Origin: Streptomyces cylindrosporus
GTDB lineage: Bacteria > Actinomycetota > Actinomycetes > Streptomycetales > Streptomycetaceae
Direction: 5' to 3'
DNA: 64,000 nucleotides
Assembly (NCBI RefSeq): GCF_022698165.1
Contig: NZ_JALDAY010000004.1
Location: forward strand, 558,001 to 622,000
In this document: positions 53,101 to 60,517 of the stretch, piece after piece
How positions within the stretch are numbered: position 1 is the first letter of the stretch
Layout: every line of letters begins with the position of its first letter
Made by a program: the position numbers and the translations under genes
The notes under the pieces: generated by a model
The model's database searches: none
Told to the model about the DNA's origin: nothing
What the model saw: the letters and a program-made list of their open reading frames with translations, nothing else

Positions 53101-56100
53101 ACGCGGCCCAGTTCAGCGGCGACACCAGCGGCGCGGGCGACATCATCGCCACCAACAGCCCGGTCCTGGACACCAGCGCCTCCTACACCGTCTCGGCGTG
53201 GGTGAAGCTGTCCGACACGTCCACCTTCCGGACCTTCGTCTCGCAGGGCGGCACCAACCGCTCCTCCTTCTACCTCCAGTACGCCTCCAGCCAGGGCGTC
53301 TTCCGCCTCATCTCACCGAGCGAGGACTCCTCCGGCACCCCGTCGGCGTACTACAACGCCTACGCCTCCAGCGCCCCCGCGCTGAACACCTGGACCCATC
53401 TAGTCGGCGTCTTCGACCAGTCGACGGGCACCATGAGCCTGTACGTCAACGGCGCCCTCGCGGACACCGCGAGCAACCCGGCGCCGTGGACCGGCTCGGG
53501 ACCGCTGTCCATCGGCGGCGCGAAGACCGCCGGCGGCGCGGTCAGCAACGCCGTCAACGGCGCGGTCAGCAACGTCCAGACCTACCAGCGGGCGCTGTCG
53601 GCGAGCGAGATCAACTCCCTCTACGGCAAGGGCCGTTCGGGCGGCACGGTCGGTTCCTCGGACCAGCAGACCACCAAGTACACGTACGACAAGCGGGGTC
53701 TGCCCACCTCCGAGACGGACCCGGAGCAGCACACCACCAACTACGACTACGACGAGGCCGGCAACCTGGTGGCCACCACGGCCCCGGCCGTCCAGGCGGA
53801 GCCCGACGGCATCGCCGCCAACGCGGCGACGGTCCGCCCGGTCACCTACAGCGGCTTCAACACCTTCGGTGAGGCGGTCGCAGAGAAGGACCCGAACGGC
53901 CTGGTCACCACCACGGCCTACGACGCCGACGGCAACAAGGTCAGCGAGACCCTGCCGTCGTACACCCCGGCGGGCGCCTCGAACCCCAACGCGGGCACGA
54001 CCGTCTGGACGTACGACAGCGAGGGCAACCAGACCAGCGAGACCACGCCGGGCGGCAGGACCACGTCCTACCTCTACGACCAGATGGGCGACCTGGCCCA
54101 GACGACCGCCCCCGACGGCACCAAGATCCACGCCACCTACGACGCCAACGGCGAACAGCGCACGGCCACGGACGGCACGGGCGCGCAGACCCAGGCGACG
54201 TACGACTTCCTGGGCCGCCAGGTCACCTCCACCACGCTGGAGCGCTATCCGTCGACGCGCACGCTGACGACGAACTACTCGTACGGGGTGACGACCGGCA
54301 ACCCGTACGGCGCGCACGTGGCGTCGGTGACGAGCCCCGGCGGCGTGAAGTCGTCGTACACCTACAACCGGGCGGGTGACGTCACCTCGGTGACCGACGG
54401 CGCGGGCAACTCCACGTCCTACGCCTACGACTTCGAGGACAACAACACCAGGACGACGCTGGCGGACGGCAGTTACACGGTCACCGACTACAACGTCGAC
54501 GACGACCCGACGGCGACCCGCAGCTACGACTCGAACGGCACGCTGCTGTACAGCACTTCGCAGCAGTACGACGGCAACGGCAACCTGGTCGCGGCGACGG
54601 ACGCCAACCAGCACACCACCCGCTGGACGTACGACGCGGCGGGCACCATCACCCAGCAGGTCGAGCCGGTCGACGCGACGACCTCGATCACCACGTCCTT
54701 CGGCTACGACCAGGCCGGCAACCGCACCCGCTTCACCGACGGCCGCGGCAACAACTGGCGCTACAGCTACACCCCGTGGGGCCAGCAGGAGAAGGTGATC
54801 GAGCCGACGACCTCGCAGTACACGACGGCCGCGGACTCGACGACGACCTTCGCCTACGACGCGGACGGCAACGTCACCTCGGCCACCGCGCCCGGCGGGG
54901 TCACGACGTCGATGACGTACGACGCCAACGACCAGCTGAAGACGATGTCGGGTTCGGGTGCGGAGGCCGCCACGGCCAAGCACACGTTCTCCTACGACGC
55001 CGACGGCCGGGTCACATCGGCGGCCACGGACACGGCGGGCACGTCGGGTGCGATCGACTACCAGGCGTCCACGAGCGACTCGTTCACGTACGACGACCGC
55101 GGCGACGTCCTGACGGCCTCCGGTTCGGCGGGTTCGTCGAGCTTCACGTACAACGACGACGGTTCGATGCTCTCGCGGACCGACGCGGCGGGCACACAGT
55201 CGTACGGCTACGACACCGCGGGCCGGCTGTCCTCCCTGGACGACGCGGCGAGCGGCACCCATCTGACGTACACGTACGACCAGTTGAACAACGTCAAGAC
55301 CATCAAGTACGGCAGCACCGGCCAGACCCGCACCTTCGGCTACAACAGCGCGCACGAGCTGACCAGCGACGTGCTGGTGCAGGGCGCGTCGACGCTGTCG
55401 AGCTTCAGCTACGGCTACGACAACAACGGCAACCTGACGTCGAAGACGACGGCGGGTGTGACGGGCGCGTCGTCGAACACGTACACCTACGACTGGTCGG
55501 ACCGCCTCACCTCCTGGAACAACGGCACGGCCACGACGGCGTACCAGTACGACGCCTCCGGCAACCGCGTGCGGGTCGGCTCGGACGTGTACACGTACGA
55601 CGCCCGGGACCAGCTGACCTCGGACGGCACCAACTCGTACACGTACTCGGCGCGCGGCACGATGACCCAGGAGTCGTCGACGGCGGGCGGCACGGCCGCC
55701 TTCAAGACGGACGCCTTCGGCGACCAGATCGTGGCCGGCACGCAGTCGTACACGCTGGACGCGCTCGGCCGGAACATCACGGACACCGACACGAGCGGGG
55801 CCACGACCAGGACCTTCGCCTACTCGGGCGCGGACAACACGATCGCGACGGACGGCGACGCGTCGTACACGTACGACCCGTCGGGCGGCCTGGTCGGGGT
55901 GAAGGGGTCGGGTTCGTCGACCGGGGCCCTGGCCCTGACGGACCTGCACGACGACGTGGTGGGCACCTTCACGTCGGGTGCGACGTCCTTGTCCGGCTCG
56001 GCGACGTACGACCCGCTGGGCAAGGTGACGGCGGTCGCGTCACTGATCGGCCATCTCGGCTTCCAGTCGGGCTGGACGGAACCGGGCACGGGTGACGTGG

Positions 56101-58241
56101 GCACGGCCTCACGCTGGTACAACCCGAACACGGGCGAGTTCCTGAACAAGGACAGCGTCTCGCCGAACCCGATGCCGGACTCGGCGGCGGCGAACCCGTT
56201 CGCCTACGTCGACGACAACCCGCTGGTGGGCACGGACGAGTCGGGCCACTGCTCCTGGTGGACGGGCTCGTGCGAGGTGAAGGCCGCCAAGCACGTGGCG
56301 AAGAAGGTCAAGCACGTCGCGAAGGCCGTCTACCACGCGGCCAAGCACGTGGCGCGCAAGGTCGTCCACGCGGTCAAGCACGCGGCCCACAAGGTCGTGC
56401 ACCGGGTGCGGGACGTGTACCGGGCGACGGTGCGGGTGACGCGGCGGGTGTACCACTACACCGTCCGGCATGTGAAACGCGTGTATCACGCGGCGGTCCA
56501 TGCGGTGCATACGGCGTATCACAAGGTCTCGAAGGCCGTGCACCGCGTGGTCCACGCGGTGAAGAAGGCGGCGCACAAGGTCGCGCATGCCGTGAAGAAG
56601 GCGGCGAAGGCGGTCGCCCATGCGACACGCACCGCGTACCACGCCACGGTGAAGGCGGTGAAGTCGACCGCGAAGTTCGTCAAGCACCACGCGGCGGCGA
56701 TCACGTCGATCGTGGTCTCGACGGTGGTCTTCGCGGGCTGCGAGGCGGCGACAGCGGGCGTCGGCACGATCGGCTGCGCGGCGCTCGCGGGTGCGGCGGG
56801 ATCCCTGGTCGAACAGGGCTTCAAGTGCGCCCAGAACGGCGGCGGCGACTGCAGCGTCGGAGCCTTCGCGGGCTCGGCGGTCGAGGGCGCGGTGACGGGC
56901 GCGGTGGGCGGCGCCCTGGGTTCCCTGGGCGGCAAGCTCCTTGCCAAGGCGGCGCCGAAGGCCATGGAGGTCGTCGGCGGACTGTTCGGGAAGGCGGCGG
57001 AGGCCGGGGAGGCCGGGGCGGCGGATGCCACGGACGAGGCGGCGGCTACGGCGGAGTCGGAGGCGGCGGGGTCGAGGAGTCAGTCGCAGTCCAAGACAAC
57101 GTGTCACAGCTTCACGGCCGGCACCCGGGTGCTGATGGCCGACGGTACGGCCAAGGCGATCGACCAGGTGAAGGTGGGCGACACCATCGCCAACTCGGTG
57201 CCGGGCGTGGCGGGTACACAGGCGCACAAGGTCACCGCGGTGATCGTGACGCACACGGACCACGACTTCGTTGATCTGACCGTCAGGGCAACGGCTGAGG
57301 GCGGTGCGAAGCACAGTGTGAAGGCGGGGGCGAAGTCCCTGGCCAAGAAGGTCGCCCGCAAGGCGGCGTTCGGACTGGCGGCCTCGGCTGCGGTTCTGGG
57401 CGCACTGGCGGCGAGCCACGGTCACGGCTCCGGTCAGGAGCCGGTGGCCAAGACGGTCGCAGCGTTGTCCTCGGCCGCGTCCGGGCAGAGCGGCAAGGCA
57501 GTTGCCGGGGAGACGTCGGGCGACCAGGGCGGGCAGCTGACGACGACGTTCCACCACCCGTTCTACGACGAGACCCGATCGGCATTCGTCGAGGCGAAGG
57601 CCCTGAAGCCCGGCGACGTCCTTCGGACTCCGACCGGTACCACCGAGGTCACTGGTGTCCGCCTGTACCACGCGAACACCACGACATACGACCTCACCAT
57701 CGGCAGCCTGCACACCTATTACGTGGATGCGGGCAGCACGCCGGTCCTCGTCCACAACTGCGATGGCGATCGCTACAGCCATGGCGGGAGCGTCCGTTAT
57801 GAGGGGCTGGACGAGTTGGGACGCCCACAGGGTGCTCACGCGTCGCTGGACAGGTCAATGTTGGACACAGGCACTGAGGCCGGCGGTACGCGTCCGCCGG
57901 GGTGGCGGGGCAACGGGAACGACTACAACGAAGCACGCGGCCACCTTTTGGCCAACCGGCTTGGCGGAGCGGGCAAGGGGCCTCTGGCTCGCTATAACCT
58001 GGTAACCCTTACACAGAATCCTGTCAACTCGCCATGGATGCGGGATATGGTCGAACAGCCCATTTACGACGCCGTGGACGCGGGCGAGATCGTGCAGTAT
58101 TCGGTGAAGCCGATCTACGAGGGAGCGAACCCGATTCCGATCCGTCTGGAGTTTTCGGCGTCAGGAAACAAGGGATTCAGCCTTTCCGGGTTCCTGGAAA
58201 ATCCGGCGGCGGGCGTAATGTCGGGGAAGTTTAGTTTCTAG
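47184..58241 (+). CDS. Secreted RHS/YD-repeat polymorphic toxin with HINT and non-specific nuclease tip
   Basis: 3685 aa. Basic N-terminus and signal peptide (residues 1-41). DNRLRE-type carbohydrate/attachment module (about 360-550), DUF6531-like RHS start ('GPSLDVERDYNSRDPRWTG', about 685), three LamG lectin domains (about 900-1130, 1190-1405, 1940-2150), and long blocks of YD repeats ('YTYD..GN'). The RHS core end is 'GFQSGWTEPGTGDVGTASRW' and 'YNPNTGEFLNKD' (about 2960-2995). Next are a Lys/His/Ala/Val amphipathic stretch (3031-3170) and a hydrophobic Gly/Ala stretch (3173-3256). A HINT autoprotease runs from Cys3307 (CHSFTAGTRV) to His3524-Asn3525/Cys3526. The tip (3526-3685) is a DNA/RNA non-specific nuclease: 'EARGHLLANRLGG' with His3587, then 'NLVTLTQNPVNSPWM'. 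Delivered toward competing cells; the neighbouring genes probably protect the producer. Confidence 0.92.
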   Translation: MRIRPLSRARSTRPPRRSRRGVAVLVLTALAFMWTTQTAAATGAELHAVDVSLPSLSSLTAWLQDPHWGRLPAEKSGTAAGKRHHVSAQATEAHRGTGRKPGKGKGELATYKAHRATVKRGKSAGGGVFDAKTSKRDAAKSSRTDTVYDNADGSTTRRIYPSTVNYQVGKGRWAPIDVDVRAGPDGRWYEKANSVGVDFAAKADDSDLVSLAPDEKHSVAYELKGAKSVKGTADGSRVTYTGVLADTDLQVAPTATGVKEAVVLHSADAANSWTFPLHLKGLTPVQHKDGSIVLRDAAGKTVERIPSSYAYDSKVDPRSGDPATTHDVTTTLVRQGGGYALKITLDQTWLQDAHRVFPVTVDPTVTDGWTTTYAESGAAGDHSYEQTIKVGSYDSGTHSAASYVNHWDTAWDASGATVTAATLHLFDTWASTCTAERFDVALVTKAWTPEGVTSYPGPTYGSSIGNATPSVPTACANTAADRTVGDWVSVSLSTSAIQGWFSGTTADYGLAVYASTTDALHWKQFGSFNDPSLGPYITVTYTGNTAPQLYEQFPADNAVVGTTTPELTAWAGGANSTSGSGNQYQFKVYDANNALVADSGLVSTGDWTVPAGKLAWGKNYNWEVQAYDSTTGLYSPADPYELSVQVPQPVITSGLSQNSSDHGFDASIGNYTTSDTDASISTVGPSLDVERDYNSRDPRWTGAFGAGWSSILDSRATEQYNSAGTVTGVNVTYPDGSQVGYGKNSDGTFAPGTGRWATFKTVTGGYSLTDKDDTVYAFTTSLGSGGYGLTTVTDANGRSINLTWTSGHVTKMKSAVSGRSLNFAWSTPSGALAAHVATVTTDPVTNGDSTTVLTWNYGYTGDQLTTVCAPLSTTKCTTYGYTTGSQYQNASLDLDPSAAWPLTESSGTTAKDAVLANEGTKNATYENVTLGAAGPLTGSSSTAASFNGTTSDVALPKNTGNDTDSGALSLWFKTSAGPGVLYSYASQPIGSGQAAGFYTPSIYVGTDGKLNAEFWYSGGVNPIVSSASVADGKWHHVVLSAAGNSQTLFLDNTKVGSRSGTVSIKSAVAFGKNQVFNYLGTGFLGGSWPDEPHSSSSDGTGYATYFTGSIADVAWYGRPLVAADVNALYQYGTHSASLLTSVKRPSGKTFAAMTYDPATTALTQLTDENGGVWKLAVPTVAGSSQTYRGAVLGGGPAGYYRLGEAAGATTAVNEVHGGDGTYSGVTLGATGPFSDAKAASFDGSASYVELPKSVQFGTSDRSLELWFKTASQGVIVGAQSATISGATAASGTWAPLLYVGSDNKLHGHFYSGSGSGSTAFGSTGTVTDNTWHHVAITASGATQTMYLDGVQQSSYSGTPADQTYNHLYLGAGFAKSWLDSPGDVSHFTGSIADAAFYHTALTAADVAAHVEAGKNSSGLLPVETVKVTSPTTSTLTYTYDVDNGNRALTETDGLGNKTSFGYDTAGFEHTVTDPNGAVTTTGHDVRGNIVSSTNCQDQIANKCNTEYYSYYPDDTTAQLTTADPRNDQLLTERDGRSASATDNTYLTSYTYDSAGNQTVVTGPAVPGFPSGRATTTVYSDGTSTYPSADGGVVPKGLPVKTVSPGGAVNTVSYFANGDVASTTDAIGLVTSYTYDGVGQVLTQKVVSDTYPNGLTTTYTYDKNGQVTTESDPQITDRVQGATHSAVSSTVYDDDGDVLSQTVSDASGGDASRTETQTYDAYDRLLTESDANVAAGTSYGNTTTYSYDTSGNKTKEVTSAGNETDYTYDDNGNLLTQALMYTGDPVNPQTATSLVESSRAYDPAGRLASITDAMGNKTAYTYTDDGLTATVKRTSSDGSSTYTLESDTYDAAGNLLSQTTDNGENVTNYTVDASDRTTSTTVDPTGVDRVSTVSYTPDDQVASENDHDATGYDRTTTDTYDDMGNLLSETLYGDASGHPAGWWKLNQTSGRSVTDASGTGNTATAGAGVNWSDDAAQFSGDTSGAGDIIATNSPVLDTSASYTVSAWVKLSDTSTFRTFVSQGGTNRSSFYLQYASSQGVFRLISPSEDSSGTPSAYYNAYASSAPALNTWTHLVGVFDQSTGTMSLYVNGALADTASNPAPWTGSGPLSIGGAKTAGGAVSNAVNGAVSNVQTYQRALSASEINSLYGKGRSGGTVGSSDQQTTKYTYDKRGLPTSETDPEQHTTNYDYDEAGNLVATTAPAVQAEPDGIAANAATVRPVTYSGFNTFGEAVAEKDPNGLVTTTAYDADGNKVSETLPSYTPAGASNPNAGTTVWTYDSEGNQTSETTPGGRTTSYLYDQMGDLAQTTAPDGTKIHATYDANGEQRTATDGTGAQTQATYDFLGRQVTSTTLERYPSTRTLTTNYSYGVTTGNPYGAHVASVTSPGGVKSSYTYNRAGDVTSVTDGAGNSTSYAYDFEDNNTRTTLADGSYTVTDYNVDDDPTATRSYDSNGTLLYSTSQQYDGNGNLVAATDANQHTTRWTYDAAGTITQQVEPVDATTSITTSFGYDQAGNRTRFTDGRGNNWRYSYTPWGQQEKVIEPTTSQYTTAADSTTTFAYDADGNVTSATAPGGVTTSMTYDANDQLKTMSGSGAEAATAKHTFSYDADGRVTSAATDTAGTSGAIDYQASTSDSFTYDDRGDVLTASGSAGSSSFTYNDDGSMLSRTDAAGTQSYGYDTAGRLSSLDDAASGTHLTYTYDQLNNVKTIKYGSTGQTRTFGYNSAHELTSDVLVQGASTLSSFSYGYDNNGNLTSKTTAGVTGASSNTYTYDWSDRLTSWNNGTATTAYQYDASGNRVRVGSDVYTYDARDQLTSDGTNSYTYSARGTMTQESSTAGGTAAFKTDAFGDQIVAGTQSYTLDALGRNITDTDTSGATTRTFAYSGADNTIATDGDASYTYDPSGGLVGVKGSGSSTGALALTDLHDDVVGTFTSGATSLSGSATYDPLGKVTAVASLIGHLGFQSGWTEPGTGDVGTASRWYNPNTGEFLNKDSVSPNPMPDSAAANPFAYVDDNPLVGTDESGHCSWWTGSCEVKAAKHVAKKVKHVAKAVYHAAKHVARKVVHAVKHAAHKVVHRVRDVYRATVRVTRRVYHYTVRHVKRVYHAAVHAVHTAYHKVSKAVHRVVHAVKKAAHKVAHAVKKAAKAVAHATRTAYHATVKAVKSTAKFVKHHAAAITSIVVSTVVFAGCEAATAGVGTIGCAALAGAAGSLVEQGFKCAQNGGGDCSVGAFAGSAVEGAVTGAVGGALGSLGGKLLAKAAPKAMEVVGGLFGKAAEAGEAGAADATDEAAATAESEAAGSRSQSQSKTTCHSFTAGTRVLMADGTAKAIDQVKVGDTIANSVPGVAGTQAHKVTAVIVTHTDHDFVDLTVRATAEGGAKHSVKAGAKSLAKKVARKAAFGLAASAAVLGALAASHGHGSGQEPVAKTVAALSSAASGQSGKAVAGETSGDQGGQLTTTFHHPFYDETRSAFVEAKALKPGDVLRTPTGTTEVTGVRLYHANTTTYDLTIGSLHTYYVDAGSTPVLVHNCDGDRYSHGGSVRYEGLDELGRPQGAHASLDRSMLDTGTEAGGTRPPGWRGNGNDYNEARGHLLANRLGGAGKGPLARYNLVTLTQNPVNSPWMRDMVEQPIYDAVDAGEIVQYSVKPIYEGANPIPIRLEFSASGNKGFSLSGFLENPAAGVMSGKFSF
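56275..56690 (+). other. Lys/His-rich amphipathic helical repeat region inside the RHS gene
   Basis: About 140 residues built from 'KxVxHAVKKAAHKVxHAV'-like units of roughly 11 residues, strongly basic, immediately after the RHS core and before a hydrophobic Gly/Ala stretch. Position suggests a pretoxin or translocation segment. Confidence 0.7.
57102..57758 (+). other. HINT autoprotease domain of the RHS toxin
   Basis: Starts at Cys3307 and ends at His-Asn before Cys3526, as in Hedgehog/intein domains. The middle carries an insert with a basic and a hydrophobic stretch ('AKKVARKAAFGLAASAAVLGALAAS'). Two further copies of this DNA occur at 61348-61986 and 63871 onward. Confidence 0.82.
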
Positions 58242-58318
58242 AGTTTCTGGTCGCGTGAGTGATCGTGGGGGTAGCGTTCGGCCGGTAGAATGACCGCGCT
58301 TTCAGTCAGGAGGTATAC

Positions 58319-59323
58319 ATGACTCGAACAACGCCCCCGCGACCCGTTGACATCGAGGCGGTCTTCCCGGAGCTTCGACTGCACGTCGCCAAGGCGACGC
58401 GACTTCACCCCCGTCCCGGGAGCCCTGCCCCGACTGACAGTTCGGTGGGCGGTCCGCTGCTGTGGCCGGCGGACGAACCTTGGCTGGTCTGTGCGGCAAG
58501 TCATCGCAAGTCGCGCGGTGAATTGCTGGAGAATGTCAGGAGACGTCGGCGCATCCTGGAAGCGGCCTGGGCGCGGCTCGGTTCCGATGGCCGACCGATC
58601 GGCCCCACAGACGAAGAGCGTGATGAGTTGAACGCGCTCAACAAGAGAGGGAACTACGCCCCCGAGCTGGCCGACGACGCGGAAATCCCGATGCTCCCGG
58701 TACTCCAGATTTTTCAGCGAGACATCCCTGGTCTGGAGTTTCCAGACGGGAGTGACCTGTTGCAGATTCTCTGGTGCCCATTCGATGCTCACGGGGCTGA
58801 GAAAGAAATTGATGTCCGCCTGGTCTGGCGGAATTCTGCAAGCATTCACGAGCCACTGTCGATGGCGCCACAGCTCAAGGTTGTAGGGCGTGCAGGATAT
58901 GTTCCCGAACCTTGCCTCGTGGACCCGGAGGAAATCCTTGAGCACCAGGCCTTCGAGCTCCTTCCGGAAGATCTTCAGGAGTCGCTGGAAGGGTGGGAGG
59001 ACTGGGAAGACGAGGATGCCCCGCACTATCAGTACGACCTGTCGATTGCGCCTGGTTGGAAGGCGGGTGGGTTCGCTTCCTGGCACTTGACGGGTCCTCG
59101 GGAAATGCTGTGCGACTGTGGCGCCCCCATGCGCCTGCTGATCACCGTTGACAGCAAGGAATGGGACAACGGCTCCTTGAGCTGGAGGCCGGTCGAAGAT
59201 GCCGGGAACCCGGCTTACGGTTTGAGTAAACCGACACAGGTAGTCGTTGGAAGGGCAGGGTCATTGCGTATTTTCGTATGCACCTTGGACGCCTCGCATC
59301 CCCACAAGATCAGCGAACAGTGA
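58319..59323 (+). CDS. Hypothetical protein, candidate immunity to the RHS nuclease
   Basis: 334 aa, 77 bases after the toxin, with the strongest ribosome site of the region (AGGAGGT, 4 bases before ATG). Cytoplasmic, no signal peptide. Conserved-looking stretches: 'SSVGGPLLWPADEPWLVC', 'LPVLQIFQRDIPGLEFPDGSDLLQILWCPFD', 'YVPEPCLVDPEEI', 'YQYDLSIAPGWKAGGFASWHLTGP', and a Cys-x-Cys-x2-Pro site 'CDCGAPMRLLITVDS'. The layout recalls the YwqG/DUF1963 group, but I do not claim membership. Position directly behind the toxin tip makes it the first candidate for the immunity protein. Confidence 0.75.
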   Translation: MTRTTPPRPVDIEAVFPELRLHVAKATRLHPRPGSPAPTDSSVGGPLLWPADEPWLVCAASHRKSRGELLENVRRRRRILEAAWARLGSDGRPIGPTDEERDELNALNKRGNYAPELADDAEIPMLPVLQIFQRDIPGLEFPDGSDLLQILWCPFDAHGAEKEIDVRLVWRNSASIHEPLSMAPQLKVVGRAGYVPEPCLVDPEEILEHQAFELLPEDLQESLEGWEDWEDEDAPHYQYDLSIAPGWKAGGFASWHLTGPREMLCDCGAPMRLLITVDSKEWDNGSLSWRPVEDAGNPAYGLSKPTQVVVGRAGSLRIFVCTLDASHPHKISEQ

Positions 59324-59411
59324 GCCCTCGGCGTACAGCAGTGCGTCTGCTGTAGTCGTGCCGCCGTCTGCACACTTTCGGATGCTGGGATCATCGTGGA
59401 CGGAGGTTCTT

Positions 59412-59960
59412 GTGAATGAGGCAATTCCATGGATTGGGACTGAGTGCGTCCGTTTCGGCGATTCGCGGAAGGGGATTCGCGAAAGGTTGGGAAGTTTCTC
59501 TTCCTTCAGGAGGAGTTCCGGGGAATCTCTCGTTGACCATTATTCTTCGATTGGGCTGATGCTTCACTTTGACGAGGCTGACCGCCTGGATTTTATTGAG
59601 GCGACAGCCGCATCAGGGCTTTCATTTACTGGAATTCAACTCTCCGGAAGGCCTTTCGGTGAAGTTCTGGATGAATTGTGTTCGAATTCGATTGACTTCG
59701 CCCTCGATGACTCTGGATGTGTGCTGACTGGGTATGGAATTGAGCTGTATACTCCGGCTCCTGGCGAGCTTGACATCGATGTAGAAGGGGTAGCTCTAAG
59801 AAGTCCTGTGGAGGGCGGGGGTAGCTCCGGGGCTTCGGAGATCGCGATCCATCCCCCGGCGAGCGAAGACACGCTTTTCTCGGGCCGTCAGCTGTTGGAT
59901 CTCTGTGATGAATACAGCAATGAGATGACTCTGGCTCTCACTGCTTTTCCGGTGGACTGA
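59412..59960 (+). CDS. Hypothetical protein with VRFG-type N-terminus, possible immunity
   Basis: 182 aa, GTG start with CGGAGG 7 bases upstream. The first 125 residues look like one small domain: 'IPWIGTECVRFGDSRKGIRERLG', 'GLMLHFDEADRLDFIEATA', 'VLTGYGIELYTPAPGELDIDVEGVAL'. The last 55 residues (SPVEGGGSSGASEIAIHPP onward) look unrelated and derive partly from a 54-bp segment repeated at 63737-63790. The C-terminus may therefore have been replaced by recombination. GC and codon bias are lower than in the core genes. Function inferred only from position. Confidence 0.6.
   Translation: MNEAIPWIGTECVRFGDSRKGIRERLGSFSSFRRSSGESLVDHYSSIGLMLHFDEADRLDFIEATAASGLSFTGIQLSGRPFGEVLDELCSNSIDFALDDSGCVLTGYGIELYTPAPGELDIDVEGVALRSPVEGGGSSGASEIAIHPPASEDTLFSGRQLLDLCDEYSNEMTLALTAFPVD
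59881..59934. repeat. 54-bp dispersed repeat, copy 1
   Basis: Near-identical to 63737-63790. Both begin CGGGCCGTCA and end GAGATGACT(C/T)TGG; differences are scattered single bases. Lies at the edge of a decayed segment in both places. Confidence 0.75.
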
Positions 59961-60517
59961 TGGTTGAGCCTGGCTTCGAAATTTAGCCCCCGAAGCTTTT
60001 ATACCAGTATGTGTAGATCCTGATCGCCACGTCATCGCAGAAGGTCTCCCGGAACCCTGATGTGTGCGAGAGCGGGCTCGTCGATGCCGGCGATGGGGTC
60101 ACGCTGTTCCGTCACCTTGTCAAATCTCTACCCGCCGCCATCCCACCACTGCCTCAACCTTTCTCGGTGAGGCGACAGTAGATTTCGTGGAAATCTGGTT
60201 CGATGGGCCTATCTCGGTTGACCATGACGAGGTTGAAGACGCTCTTAATGAGCTTCTTCAGCGTTGCCGCTCCAGGGTGAGAACAGATTTGGCGATTGAC
60301 GTCATGCGGTTGGGGCTGCATCGGGATCTGCGGAAGATCCGCCAGGGGCCGCCGCCCTGGTAGGCGAGATCGGCCGGGGCAGCTGGACAGCGAAGCAGGA
60401 GAAGTCTGGGCTAATGGTCGTGGGCATGTCGAAGTCACAGCCCTGAAGTACATCGAAAAAACAACTGGACATTCCTCGGCGGCGCAGCAAATCGCAATAT
60501 ATGCGCATTCCGTGAGA
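59961..60517. other. Decayed intergenic stretch with gene remnants
   Basis: 557 bp without an intact gene. It includes the protein-like fragment at 60178-60363 (next entry). A minus-strand stretch at about 60000-60115 reads as protein without start or stop structure ('VTEQRDPIAGIDEPALAH' and 'RETFCDDVAIRIYTYWY' in different frames). Consistent with old cassette debris. Confidence 0.45.
60178..60363 (+). pseudogene. Fragment of a small acidic protein (immunity-like)
   Basis: 'VDFVEIWFDGPISVDHDEVEDALNELLQR' reads like the start of a compact acidic immunity-type protein. There is no good start codon, and after residue 30 the sequence becomes basic and non-protein-like, suggesting a frameshift. 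Another frame continues with 'LVGEIGRGSW'. Low certainty. Confidence 0.3.

Noticed and set aside
56275..56690. Periodic DNA pattern resembling direct repeats
   Set aside because: Explained by the repeating Lys/His/Ala/Val helix of the RHS protein.
60000..60115. Possible transposase remnant on the minus strand
   Set aside because: Protein-like words occur in two frames, but no transposase motif or terminal inverted repeats can be seen.
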